From: Spirochaetales bacterium
GTDB lineage: Bacteria > Spirochaetota > Spirochaetia > SZUA-6 > RPPD01
Assembly: GCA_016934415.1 (NCBI GenBank)
Contig: JAFGSW010000001.1
Location: forward strand, 1 to 54,925
Direction of reading: 5' to 3'
DNA: 54,925 bases
The notes beneath the pieces are model-generated. The model searched no databases and was not told where the DNA came from. It saw nothing but the letters and a program-made list of their open reading frames with translations. This document shows positions 26,366-34,623 of this stretch, one piece after another (within the stretch, counting starts at the first letter, position 1; each line of letters opens with the position of its first letter). The position numbers and the translations under genes are program-made.

Positions 26366-27151
26366 TCATTGCGTGTTGTCCATTTTGTCCAGGGTGATCC
26401 AGGCGGCACAAACACCTGCGGCGAATACGAAAATAAGTACGATCCAGGACCCGAAACCCGGCACCGGCGCGTCTTGGGCTCCAGCCTGGGCGGTCAGAAG
26501 CGGGATCGACCAGGGACACCAAACGCCCCAACCGGTGTGTGAAAATAGCTGTCCGAGGCCGAGTGCGGCAAACAGAGTGAAACCGATGGGGGCGAGGATG
26601 CCGCGACCGAGAATGGCCATCCAGGCGGGGACGGAGCCCAGGAGAAGGGTTTGGACGAGCAATTGCATGACAAGGCCGATGTTTTCCGGCAGGAGGGACG
26701 GAGACCAACCGGGCAGTCCGATCGTAAAGCCGAAGACAATCGCTACGAAATAAACGAAAGCAATCACCGCAGTATACCAGACGGACACGACAAGGAGCTT
26801 GGCGGCCGTGAAAGCGCCCCGGCCGACGGGCAGCGTGAGCATGTTTTTCGCGGTGCCCTGCATGTATTCGCGTCCGAACACAAATGCCTCCATGATTCCG
26901 AGCACGAACGAGCCCGCTCCCAAGATAATGGCGGTGAATTTCAAGTACGTGGCCCAGTCGGCCGCGGGAATGGTGAGCTGCGCCTTGGTTGTGAGAAGGC
27001 CCATGTGCCGGGCCAGATCGGGGTTCATGATGATGAGCATGAAAAAACCGATGCCCACTGGCGCGAAGCAGAAGGCCAGTCCGATGATCCAGGTGATCTT
27101 CGTCCGTCTCATTTTCAGAAACTCGGTATACAATGCGTTCAGGAACGTCAT
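26366..27151 (-). CDS. ABC-2-type transporter permease
   Basis: The 261-residue integral membrane protein starts MTFLNALYTEFLKMRRTKITWIIGL, the usual ABC-2 exporter opening. Six hydrophobic segments follow. It is the membrane partner of the ATPase encoded immediately upstream (the genes overlap by 4 bases). The pair resembles BcrAB/lantibiotic-immunity-type exporters that pump antimicrobial peptides or lipophilic drugs, but the substrate is unknown. The operon is headed by a TetR-family regulator. The gene converges on the damaged ABC importer operon. Confidence 0.88.
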   Translation of the reverse strand: MTFLNALYTEFLKMRRTKITWIIGLAFCFAPVGIGFFMLIIMNPDLARHMGLLTTKAQLTIPAADWATYLKFTAIILGAGSFVLGIMEAFVFGREYMQGTAKNMLTLPVGRGAFTAAKLLVVSVWYTAVIAFVYFVAIVFGFTIGLPGWSPSLLPENIGLVMQLLVQTLLLGSVPAWMAILGRGILAPIGFTLFAALGLGQLFSHTGWGVWCPWSIPLLTAQAGAQDAPVPGFGSWIVLIFVFAAGVCAAWITLDKMDNTQ

Positions 27152-28098
27152 GATTCTCCTCCCGTTAATCTCAAGAATCTCTTTTCCAGGTCCTCTTCCT
27201 CCGGAATCAGGGCCCTCAACTCAAATCCGCCGCCCACGAGGACGCGTGATATCAGCCCGGAGTCGACCATAGCCTTGTCGTGAGTATTCGACGAGATAAC
27301 GAGAGCTCCGTCCCCCTCCGACGTGATTTGATAGCCGGGTGCCTTTTCGCGAAGCAACACCGCTGCACGCGAGGGTTCGGAAACCCTGGCCTCCCAGCGG
27401 ACGGTGGATCCGATGTCCGCCTTTCGCATATCGAGCTCTTCTATAAGCTTCCCGCGGTGGATGATGCCGATTCGGTCAGCCAGTTGCCTGATTTCCCCGA
27501 GAATATGACTTGAAATAAAGACGGTTACTCCGTTTTCGTCGGCCAAACGTCTGAGAAGCTTTCGGATTTCGACAATTCCCGCCGGATCGAGGCCATTGGA
27601 GGGTTCGTCCAGAATGAGGAGCCGTGGGCGGTGGAGCAGGGCGCGGGCCAAGGCCAGCCTCTGCTTGTTGCCCAACGACAATCGTCCGGCTCGCCGTCGA
27701 ACGAGGTCCCCAAGCCCGAGCAGAGCGACAGCTTCCTTCAAGTCGGAGTGCGTCGAACCGGTGAGGCGGCGCTGGATCTCGAGGTTCTCGGTGACTGTCA
27801 GCGAGGGGTAAAAAGTTGAGGATTCCACCAGGCTCCCGCTCGCCGCCACGGCGCTTGCGCGCTCCGTCCCCACGTCTTTTCCGAAAAGCTCCACCCGGCC
27901 GCGCGTCGGGCGGATCAAGCCGAGGAGCATGCGGATGGTGGTCGTTTTCCCGGCGCCATTGCGGCCCAGAAAACCGTATATTTCACCCGGTCTTACGCGG
28001 AGATCGAGTGAATCGACCGCCAGCACCTCGGCGAAGCGTTTGGTAAGCCCCGCTGTGAGAATGGCCTCCTTATGCGATTGAGTCGAATCGTTTTTCAT
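27148..28098 (-). CDS. ABC exporter ATPase (BcrA-like)
   Basis: The 316-residue ATPase has Walker A GRNGAGKTTTIRML (near residue 44), signature RLSLGNKQRL, Walker B LLILDEPSNGLDP and the switch His in SSHILGE. A C-terminal extension of about 90 residues is typical of BcrA/CcmA-type drug and peptide exporters. It couples ATP hydrolysis to the ABC-2 permease encoded next (4-base overlap). It follows the TetR gene with a 4-base overlap, so all three form one operon. Two copies of the GGGGACGGAGC element lie inside its coding sequence, encoding EGDGAL and VGTERA. Confidence 0.92.
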   Translation of the reverse strand: MKNDSTQSHKEAILTAGLTKRFAEVLAVDSLDLRVRPGEIYGFLGRNGAGKTTTIRMLLGLIRPTRGRVELFGKDVGTERASAVAASGSLVESSTFYPSLTVTENLEIQRRLTGSTHSDLKEAVALLGLGDLVRRRAGRLSLGNKQRLALARALLHRPRLLILDEPSNGLDPAGIVEIRKLLRRLADENGVTVFISSHILGEIRQLADRIGIIHRGKLIEELDMRKADIGSTVRWEARVSEPSRAAVLLREKAPGYQITSEGDGALVISSNTHDKAMVDSGLISRVLVGGGFELRALIPEEEDLEKRFLRLTGGES

Positions 28099-28706
28099 CT
28101 TTTCCTCTTTCCTTTCATGAGTCCGTCCGTAATCCAGGCGATCATGAGCTCCATAACCCGGCTATAGACGTCGTCGCCGATGATTTTTTTCTGGAGCGCT
28201 AATAGTACGATGGCTCGCAAAACGCCGGCCAATACATCGTCCTTTATTTCGATATGCGCACCCTTGTCTATGAGTGCTTGTTTGAGCAAGGCTGCGGTCC
28301 CGACATCGTGTGCCAGATGCGCGGCCAGTTTTTCAGGGCTGACGCCCCGAGCCAAAAGTTCGTATTCCCCGGATTCCCGCAAGCGTACGAGGAGGGAATC
28401 ACCGCTGATGAACTCCAACGACCAAGCAATCACCTTTTTTATCGTCCTCGCCGGATCTGTGTCGCGAGTGAGAATTTGACGAAGGTTTTCAGCAAGTTTC
28501 TCCTCCTCCCGGTCGAAGATTGCAAAACAGAGGTCTTCCTTGGATTCGAAAAAATGGTAGAATGTGCCCTTGGCGATACCGGCAGAACGCGCCAGCTCCT
28601 CAATACTCGTCTTTTTTAAACCATACCGCTGAAGGAGCTTTTTCCCTTCAATAACGAGTTTTTCGCGAATGATCGCCTTATCGGTGTCCTTGAATATCCG
28701 CGGCAC
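28095..28706 (-). CDS. TetR/AcrR-family transcriptional regulator
   Basis: The 203-residue protein has the TetR N-terminal helix-turn-helix: KKTSIEELARSAGIAKGTFYHFFESKED split across residues 31-58, where AKGTFYHFF is the recognition helix. A helical ligand-binding C-terminal domain follows. It likely represses its own operon with the two ABC exporter genes and releases DNA on binding a drug-like ligand. The start is GTG at 28706 with AGGAAAGG 8 bases upstream. A 10-bp inverted repeat sits just upstream (28722-28758) and is the probable operator. Confidence 0.93.
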   Translation of the reverse strand: MPRIFKDTDKAIIREKLVIEGKKLLQRYGLKKTSIEELARSAGIAKGTFYHFFESKEDLCFAIFDREEEKLAENLRQILTRDTDPARTIKKVIAWSLEFISGDSLLVRLRESGEYELLARGVSPEKLAAHLAHDVGTAALLKQALIDKGAHIEIKDDVLAGVLRAIVLLALQKKIIGDDVYSRVMELMIAWITDGLMKGKRKR

Positions 28707-28721
28707 CTTTTACCTTTCCTA

Positions 28722-28758
28722 ATATGACTATATGACCACAATAGTAATATAGTCATAT
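28722..28758 (-). promoter_or_regulatory. Probable TetR operator/promoter
   Basis: A perfect 10-bp inverted repeat, ATATGACTAT (28722-28731) and ATAGTCATAT (28749-28758), has a 17-bp centre containing a further TATGAC half. It lies in an AT-rich patch 16-52 bases before the regulator's start codon. Position and symmetry fit autorepression by the TetR protein. Confidence 0.8.
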
Positions 28759-28855
28759 AATATCCCCCGCAGCTACAAAGGTCAAGTGGATTTGATTGTT
28801 TGCTTTCTAATAGAGCACCTGGAACTTTGGATAATGTTATTTCGGCGATCGCGCT

Positions 28856-29332
28856 TCACGGCGGCTGGTAAATGGAAATAAGGTCAACAAAACATTCATT
28901 CAGATCGTTATATGGGTAGGAAGAAGGATTTCGGCACAGCCCTAGAGCAACCGGCCGCTTGAGGACAAAAATATAGGTGTCCAGGTACTGAAAAAAGTCG
29001 GACAAGGCCCTGCTTTTAAATCGGTCATACCAGACGTGTCCCCTGAAATTCATGCGGCGGTTGTAACGCATGGCGAAAACACTCAAGATCCATTGCATGA
29101 TCTTTGAAAGGCTGGCGCGACCGAATGGCTTAATGATGAAGTGAATTTGATCATCGAGAAGGCAAAATCCGTAATAGGAGAAATGATGCTTTCTCAACGC
29201 CGCCGCCATTACTTTAAGAAACATTTCTTTGAATTCGGCAGATCGCATGATCGTCTCGTTCCGGTTGGCGCGGGCGATGACATGATATGATGCGCCCCTC
29301 AGCAAGATTCTAGGCTTTCTCATATCCGACAT
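28856..29332 (-). CDS. REP-associated tyrosine transposase (RAYT, Y1/IS200-like)
   Basis: The 158-residue protein belongs to the Y1_Tnp fold: RGASYHVIARANRNETI at the N-terminus, then a helix with YLDTYIFVLKRPVALGL that carries the likely catalytic Tyr, matching the family pattern Y-I-x-x-N-P-V-R-A-G. The metal-binding HUH motif, usually NHVHLL, reads DDQIHFII here, so the first His is Gln. This may impair nuclease activity. Such proteins process short palindromic REP repeats rather than moving as ordinary insertion sequences. No terminal inverted repeats are seen. The gene has lower GC than its neighbours and lies inside the GGGGACGGAGC repeat cluster. Confidence 0.85.
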   Translation of the reverse strand: MSDMRKPRILLRGASYHVIARANRNETIMRSAEFKEMFLKVMAAALRKHHFSYYGFCLLDDQIHFIIKPFGRASLSKIMQWILSVFAMRYNRRMNFRGHVWYDRFKSRALSDFFQYLDTYIFVLKRPVALGLCRNPSSYPYNDLNECFVDLISIYQPP

Positions 29333-29413
29333 GAACGGCGTATCGTCCTTAACGCATTGGATTGGTGGGGAAAATATTCATGAGGGCGAATGAAGCTCCG
29401 TCCCCTTGAAGGA

Positions 29414-30313
29414 TCACCTCGCTCGCCCGCTCCGTCCCCGGTCGTTGATATCGATGTACTTCTTGTGGTGCTCCGTCCCCGCGATAGATCGGGCTGTTTG
29501 GCAGCTGGGACAAAAGAACGTCGATCGCTGTGCCTGGCGGATACGCCTGATTGGCGTATGGCAATTCGGACAGGGTTCCCTCTCGCGACCGTATACTTGA
29601 AGGAATCTTTGGAAACCGCCGCTTTTATCGTCCACATCTCGGAAATCGCTGACGCTCGTTCCGTTATGGCGAATGGCGAGAAGGAGGAGCGCTCTGATTT
29701 CTTTGAGGAGCGAGGCAGTTTGTTTGGGTGTCAGGCGGCAGGCGGGAACCCGCGGATCGAGACGCGCCCGAAAGAGCGCCTCGCAGGCGTAAATGTTGCC
29801 GATTCCACAGAGGACCTTCTGGTCCAGGAGGAGAACCTTAATGGGGACGGAGCGGCGCCGGCACCGAGATAGAAACCATCCTACATCGACCTTTCCATCG
29901 ATTGGATCGCGTCCCAAGTCCTGGAATTCGATTATCTCTCCGCCTGCAGGATAGAAGTGAAAAGAACCGAAAATACGCAAATCGCTGTAAAGGAGGGTCG
30001 TGTGGCTTGAAAACCGGAAAACGAGGCGTATATGTTTATGCTCGGGGACGGAGCCCCGGGAATGGATGATGAATTTACCTGTCATCCGGAGGTGAACAAT
30101 CAGTCGGTCTCCGCTTGTAAAGCGGAAATGAAGGAACTTGCCCCTACGCTGTACGTCAAGGAAGGTCTGTCCCTCGAGGAGTCGCTGGAAAATCTTTACG
30201 CCATGTTTGGCGGCGACCTTTTTATGACGAACTTCGACTGAAAGGATCGTTTTTCCGGGGATGAAATCATTGAGACCGCGAACGATCGTCTCGACTTCCG
30301 GCAGTTCGGGCAT
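29414..30313 (-). CDS. mutM: Formamidopyrimidine-DNA glycosylase (Fpg/MutM)
   Basis: This bifunctional base-excision repair glycosylase/AP lyase removes 8-oxoguanine and formamidopyrimidines. It starts MPELPEVET (catalytic Pro2 and Glu3), with the conserved Lys in RRGKFLHF and the helix-two-turn-helix around VLCGIGNIYACEALF. The C-terminal zinc finger is CPNC...CPSCQ. At 299 residues it is longer than usual (about 270) because of a C-terminal extension after the zinc finger. Four GGGGACGGAGC elements fall inside the gene, encoding SVP in RGSVPEHKH and RRSVPIK, and AGTE and GRSG in the tail. The extension is thus largely repeat-derived. Confidence 0.95.
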   Translation of the reverse strand: MPELPEVETIVRGLNDFIPGKTILSVEVRHKKVAAKHGVKIFQRLLEGQTFLDVQRRGKFLHFRFTSGDRLIVHLRMTGKFIIHSRGSVPEHKHIRLVFRFSSHTTLLYSDLRIFGSFHFYPAGGEIIEFQDLGRDPIDGKVDVGWFLSRCRRRSVPIKVLLLDQKVLCGIGNIYACEALFRARLDPRVPACRLTPKQTASLLKEIRALLLLAIRHNGTSVSDFRDVDDKSGGFQRFLQVYGREREPCPNCHTPIRRIRQAQRSTFFCPSCQTARSIAGTEHHKKYIDINDRGRSGRAR

Positions 30314-30324
30314 ACTTGGCTTTT

Positions 30325-30369
30325 CGGGGACGGAGCTGGAGTCGGAGCCTGCCTTCAGCTCCGTCCCCG
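30325..30369. repeat. BIME-like inverted pair of GGGGACGGAGC elements
   Basis: CGGGGACGGAGCT (30325-30337) and AGCTCCGTCCCCG (30357-30369) form a perfect 13-bp inverted repeat with a 19-base loop. It occupies the 62-bp gap between the thrS stop and the mutM start. It has no T-run, so it is not a standard terminator, but could act as one or stabilise mRNA ends. Confidence 0.85.
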
Positions 30370-30375
30370 CCTTGA

Positions 30376-32136
30376 TTATTGCAGGCTCAGGCTTCGCGAA
30401 GTGATCTTCCCTTTGACAAGGTCGGCGAACGCCGATTGTGCCAGATCCTTGAGTTGCTCACCCGTGCGTAGGCGCACGGAGACGGTTTTCTTCGTCTGCT
30501 CCTGTTCGCCCGCGATCATCATATAGGGGATCTTCTCGGCCTGGGCCAGTCTGATCTTTGCGTTGAACCGATCGCTGGAGAGGTCGGCTCGGGCGCGGAT
30601 GCCCTTCGTCTTGAGCATGGCCTCGATCTCAGCCACGTAGCCATTGAAAGGCTCTGCTACAGGAATGACGGCAACCTGAACCGGCGAGAGCCAGACGGGC
30701 AAAGCGCCGGCGAAATGCTCGAGAAGAAAGCCGATCATGCGCTCGTGCGTGGAAAGTGGCGCACGGTGCAGACAAAGCGGTGTTTCCTCCGTCCCCGCCT
30801 TGTTCATAAACTTCAGGTTGAATCGCTCAGGGACCGCGAAATCCACCTGGTTGGTCGCCAGGGTGAATTCCCGTCCGATGGCGCTCCAAATTTGAACGTC
30901 GATTTTCGGGCCGTAAAACGCGGCTTCATCGGCCACCTCGGTAAAGGGAATGCCGCTTTTCGTCATAACCTTGCGGACCATGTCTTCGGTCTTGAGCCAC
31001 AGCGCCTCATTGTCAACATACTTTTTCCCGAGGCCTTCCTTGCCGTGAGTGGAAAATCGCATGAGGAACTTCTCGATGCCGAAGAGCTTGAAATAGGCGT
31101 TGTACATGTCGATGACCGCCATGAACTCCGTCTCGAACTGGTCTTCCGCGCAATAGATGTGCGCGTCGTTCATTTGCATGGAGCGCACTCGCATCAGTCC
31201 GAAAAGCTCGCCGGATTTCTCATAACGATAACAAGTGCCGTACTCGGCGAGACGCAGGGGCAGCTCCCGATAACTCCTGGTGCGGCAGCCGAAGATTTTA
31301 TGGTGGAAGGGGCAATTCATCGGCTTGATGTAATACGTGGTACCCTCCAACTCCATCGGCGGATACATGCTCTCCGCGTAGTAGGGGAGGTGGCCGCTCT
31401 TCAGGAAAAGCGATTCCTTGGTGAGGTGCGGGGTCTTCACCCGCTCGTAGCCGGCCGCCGCCTCCATTTCCTTGGCGAGTTTTTCGAGCTCTTCAATTAT
31501 AACGCCTCCTTTGGGCATCCAGAGAGGGAGCCCCGGCCCGATCTCGTCATCAAAGAAGAAAATTTCGAGGTCGCGGCCAAGCTTGCGGTGGTCTCTTTTT
31601 TTCGCTTCCTCGAGCATGGTGAGGTGCGCATCGAGCTCCTTCTTGTTCCGCCAAGCCGTGCCGTAAATGCGCTGGAGCTGCTCGCGCTTTTCATCTCCCC
31701 GCCAGTAGGCACTCGAAATTGAAAGCAGCTTCACTCCCGCGGGATCTATTTCACCCGTGTTCGCGACGTGAGGTCCGCGGCAGAGGTCGGTGAAGGCCCC
31801 CTGGGTGTAGATGGATATTTCCTCGCCTTCGGGAAGCTCCGCAATGAGCTCGAGTTTGTAGGGTTGATCCTTGAACATCGCCTCGGCTTCCTTCCGCGAT
31901 ACGACCTGGCGCGTGAAAGTGTGCTTTCCCTTGATGACGGCCTTCATGAGCTTTTCGATTTCCTCCAGGTCTTCGGGCGTGAGGGTGCGTGGCAGGTCGA
32001 AATCGTAATAAAAGCCGTTCTCGATGGCCGGTCCGATGGCGATTTTCGCCGTCGGGAATATCTGGATGACGGCCTCGGCCATGACGTGAGCGGCGGAATG
32101 GCGGATTTTCAAAAGAATGTCGTCGTTGTCTGCCAT
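30376..32136 (-). CDS. thrS: Threonyl-tRNA synthetase (TGS-less form)
   Basis: ThrRS charges tRNA-Thr with threonine. The 586-residue protein begins directly with the editing domain (KIRHSAAHVMAEAV, then DLCRGPHV with editing His/Cys). It continues with the class II catalytic core (zinc Cys in MKPMNCPFHH-like PMNCPFHHKI, motif 2 CYRYEKSGEL, motif 3 HRAPLSTHERMIG) and the anticodon-binding domain. The N-terminal TGS domain of about 60 residues is absent. Spirochaete ThrRS enzymes are likewise short, and the RSMQMNDAHIY variant fits that group. It lies 62 bases upstream of mutM on the same strand. The tRNA-Thr(CGU) in this window is one of its substrates. Confidence 0.97.
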   Translation of the reverse strand: MADNDDILLKIRHSAAHVMAEAVIQIFPTAKIAIGPAIENGFYYDFDLPRTLTPEDLEEIEKLMKAVIKGKHTFTRQVVSRKEAEAMFKDQPYKLELIAELPEGEEISIYTQGAFTDLCRGPHVANTGEIDPAGVKLLSISSAYWRGDEKREQLQRIYGTAWRNKKELDAHLTMLEEAKKRDHRKLGRDLEIFFFDDEIGPGLPLWMPKGGVIIEELEKLAKEMEAAAGYERVKTPHLTKESLFLKSGHLPYYAESMYPPMELEGTTYYIKPMNCPFHHKIFGCRTRSYRELPLRLAEYGTCYRYEKSGELFGLMRVRSMQMNDAHIYCAEDQFETEFMAVIDMYNAYFKLFGIEKFLMRFSTHGKEGLGKKYVDNEALWLKTEDMVRKVMTKSGIPFTEVADEAAFYGPKIDVQIWSAIGREFTLATNQVDFAVPERFNLKFMNKAGTEETPLCLHRAPLSTHERMIGFLLEHFAGALPVWLSPVQVAVIPVAEPFNGYVAEIEAMLKTKGIRARADLSSDRFNAKIRLAQAEKIPYMMIAGEQEQTKKTVSVRLRTGEQLKDLAQSAFADLVKGKITSRSLSLQ

Positions 32137-32264
32137 GTGCTTCCTCCCGGAAGAATTTCGAGAACGCGATGCCTGTAATATTATGACGCAAAAAGGAAGG
32201 AATCCGGTTCTCCCCTTATATATATGTAGGAGATGCGCCCGGTGTCAAGCGAAAGACTCTCCCT

Positions 32265-32472
32265 CGGGGAAGGAGCTCGCGCCTTGAGGGCATTCCCGCG
32301 GTTGCTCGCTCCCTTGGGGACGGAGCTTGTGCAAAGGACGGCATTCTTGCCGGTGCGAACCCCTGCCGCAGGGACGGAGCTTGACGAATGGCTATCTTAC
32401 GGGAACACAATCCTCACATAGGGGACGGAGCTCGTGGATACTTCAGGGATATGCCTAAGAGGGACGGAGGTT
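32265..32472 (+). repeat. Array of GGGGACGGAGCT elements with about 50-bp spacing
   Basis: Five same-orientation elements start at 32265, 32314, 32368, 32421 and 32458. The first two intervals share more sequence (GGCATTCCCGCGGTTGC and GGCATTCTTGCCGGTGC at the same distance after the element), so the true unit is about 50 bp. The array fills most of the 387-bp gene-free gap between thrS and the LysE-type gene; the remainder shows no other feature. Confidence 0.8.
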
Positions 32473-32523
32473 GGTAATTTGCTCTTCCGTCGGTTCGACT
32501 TTTATTGTGTCTATAGTTATCGC

Positions 32524-33195
32524 TCAAACGACAGCGAGGATCGCCGTCACAAGAGTGAAAATTCCGTACCCCCCCATGAGCCCTGCCGCGATAATAAGAA
32601 TGACGCGATATACGACATGGTTGATGAATCGCCTGATGTTATGGATGACCAGGGAGACAAGAAAATACCAGGCGAAATCGGCGAGCAGGTGTCCAATGAC
32701 GAAGGCGCCGACGGAAGGAAGGTTCGTGAGGGAAATGAACTGCCCGTTCATGAACATGATGCCGATGGAGACCCACCAGAGCCACCAGAGTGGGGTCAGT
32801 GCGGAAATAAGCGCGCCTGCGAGATAGGGATTTTTTATTCGGGCCGTACGCGTCGCCTCGGCTGGTGAATTGGTGGTGGGGAGAAAGGCCTTTTTCATGA
32901 CGACGTCCTTCATGATAAGAAAAGCGAGGAAAAACAAGAAGAACGCTCCAAGGAATCCCCCGACGGCCTTTGCGACTGGATGTGATAAAATAACCGAAAG
33001 GCCGAGAAGGATGAGGACAATGAGCGTTATTTCCACGACAGCGTGACCGATGATGACCCGCGGTCCTGTGAGCCAACCGCGTCGAGGCGTGTCGAGGGTT
33101 TTCACGACAGTATACGAAAAAAGTGGGCCTGGGAGGGCGGCTCCTGTGAGGCCATTGATAAAAGAGATTCCTACCAGAGAGAAAAGGGCGGCCAT
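32524..33195 (-). CDS. LysE/RhtB-family exporter
   Basis: The 223-residue protein has six hydrophobic segments. The N-terminal pattern GISFINGLTGAALPGPLFSYTV matches the conserved LysE opening (G-x-x-PGP). The family exports amino acids or small metabolites across the inner membrane. The substrate cannot be told from sequence. It is transcribed alone, between a repeat array and the oppositely oriented DNA methylase gene. Confidence 0.85.
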   Translation of the reverse strand: MAALFSLVGISFINGLTGAALPGPLFSYTVVKTLDTPRRGWLTGPRVIIGHAVVEITLIVLILLGLSVILSHPVAKAVGGFLGAFFLFFLAFLIMKDVVMKKAFLPTTNSPAEATRTARIKNPYLAGALISALTPLWWLWWVSIGIMFMNGQFISLTNLPSVGAFVIGHLLADFAWYFLVSLVIHNIRRFINHVVYRVILIIAAGLMGGYGIFTLVTAILAVV

Positions 33196-33382
33196 GCCAG
33201 AACTATAACAGGGGCTGAAGAAGAAAGGAAGAGGGCTTATCGGTTCGGGTCTATTTCAGTGGTGAATTGTTATTGCCCCATTGTGGTGGTTTATGCAGTT
33301 TTATTCGATTCTTTGAAAAACGCGGGCGACACCCCGGCCGCAGACGAAATTCGATCTTTGATGTTTTTGTCGGTGCCGCATA

Positions 33383-34579
33383 ATGCTTGACGTCCCTGAC
33401 TTCCTCGCCTTACACTCGCATCGGACCGGGATCATGAGCGGCGATCAATTCAAACGCGAACAAGAGACGTTCGGCCCAGCCGGCGAAAACGAAGCCTTTC
33501 TCACCCGACAGCTTGTCACCTGCATCGGGAACAAGCGCGGCCTGCTTGATTTCATCGGCCGCGGCGTGGAGAGGGCGGCCAAGCGCCTGGGAAAATCGAG
33601 GCTCGATTGCGCGGACCTTTTTTCAGGCTCGGGAGTGGTCGCGCGGTTTTTAAAACGATACGCGCGTTCGCTCGTGGCCAATGATGTAGAACGATACGCT
33701 GAAATCGGGAACACCTGTTACCTCGCCAATGGATCGGAAATCGATCTGCCGCGGCTGCGTGAGGAATATAAAGCGCTCAAAGCGCGGCTCGACGCCGGTC
33801 CCCTCGAGGCCGGGTTTATCGCCGAGTTGTACGCCCCCGCCGACGACGCGCGCATCGAGCCGGGCGAGCGGGCCTTCTACACCGCGCGCAATGCCCGTTA
33901 CCTCGATACGGCCCGCCGCCTGATCGGGGAGTTGCCCGAAGGCGATCGGCCCTTCTTTATCGCCCCGCTTCTCTCAGAGGCGTCCGTGCACGCGAACACC
34001 GCCGGGGTGTTCAAGGGCTTCTACAAGAACAGCCGCACCGGCCGGGGGCAGTTCGGCGGCAACAACCGCGACGCGCTCGTGCGCATCCTCGGGGATGTCG
34101 AGCTGCCGTTCCCGATTTGGAGCAGTTTCGAGTGTGAGGTCCGCGTCTCCAGGGACGACGCCAATGCGCTCGCGCGGCGCCTCCCCGAAATCGATTTCGC
34201 CTACCTCGATCCGCCTTACAACCAGCACCCCTACGGATCGAACTACTTTATGCTCAACCTGATCGCCGATTACGAGCGCCCCGTCCGCCTGAGCCGGGTC
34301 TCCGGCATCCCGCCCGATTGGAACCGCTCGCGCTACAACAAGGCGCCCCTTGTGCTGGACGCCTTCCGGGACCTGGTGGAGAATCTGCCGGCGAAAATGC
34401 TTCTCGTCTCCTTCAATTCCGAGGGGTTCATCAACCGTCGGGAGATGCTCGCCCTCCTCGGCCGCATCGGCCGGGTCGAGGTGCTCGAAACGAAATACAA
34501 CGCCTTCCGCGGCAGCCGGAATTTGGGCGGGCGGAGCATACACGTGAAGGAATACCTGTATCTGATGGAGAAGAAATAA
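33383..34579 (+). CDS. D12-class N6-adenine DNA methyltransferase
   Basis: The protein matches the Dam-like D12 class: the target region starts ITCIGNKRGLLDF-like (CIGNKRGLLDFI), motif I is DLFSGSGVVARF and motif IV is DPPYNQHPYGSNY. It would transfer a methyl group from SAM to adenine in DNA. At 398 residues it is longer than Dam (about 280), with an extra helical insert at about 110-200. An alternative start is ATG 33434 (MSGDQFKR); neither has a clear ribosome-binding site. No restriction endonuclease gene is adjacent, so it is an orphan in this window. Its recognition sequence is unknown. Confidence 0.85.
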   Translation: MLDVPDFLALHSHRTGIMSGDQFKREQETFGPAGENEAFLTRQLVTCIGNKRGLLDFIGRGVERAAKRLGKSRLDCADLFSGSGVVARFLKRYARSLVANDVERYAEIGNTCYLANGSEIDLPRLREEYKALKARLDAGPLEAGFIAELYAPADDARIEPGERAFYTARNARYLDTARRLIGELPEGDRPFFIAPLLSEASVHANTAGVFKGFYKNSRTGRGQFGGNNRDALVRILGDVELPFPIWSSFECEVRVSRDDANALARRLPEIDFAYLDPPYNQHPYGSNYFMLNLIADYERPVRLSRVSGIPPDWNRSRYNKAPLVLDAFRDLVENLPAKMLLVSFNSEGFINRREMLALLGRIGRVEVLETKYNAFRGSRNLGGRSIHVKEYLYLMEKK

Positions 34580-34623
34580 CGGGCGTTGACGCCGCAAAAT
34601 ATTTCTTCCATGGGAGGCTGTAA

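Noticed and set aside
32137..32264. T-box or other riboswitch upstream of thrS
   Set aside because: No T-box sequence, specifier loop or terminator/antiterminator pair was found; the leader is short and AT-rich only near the start codon.
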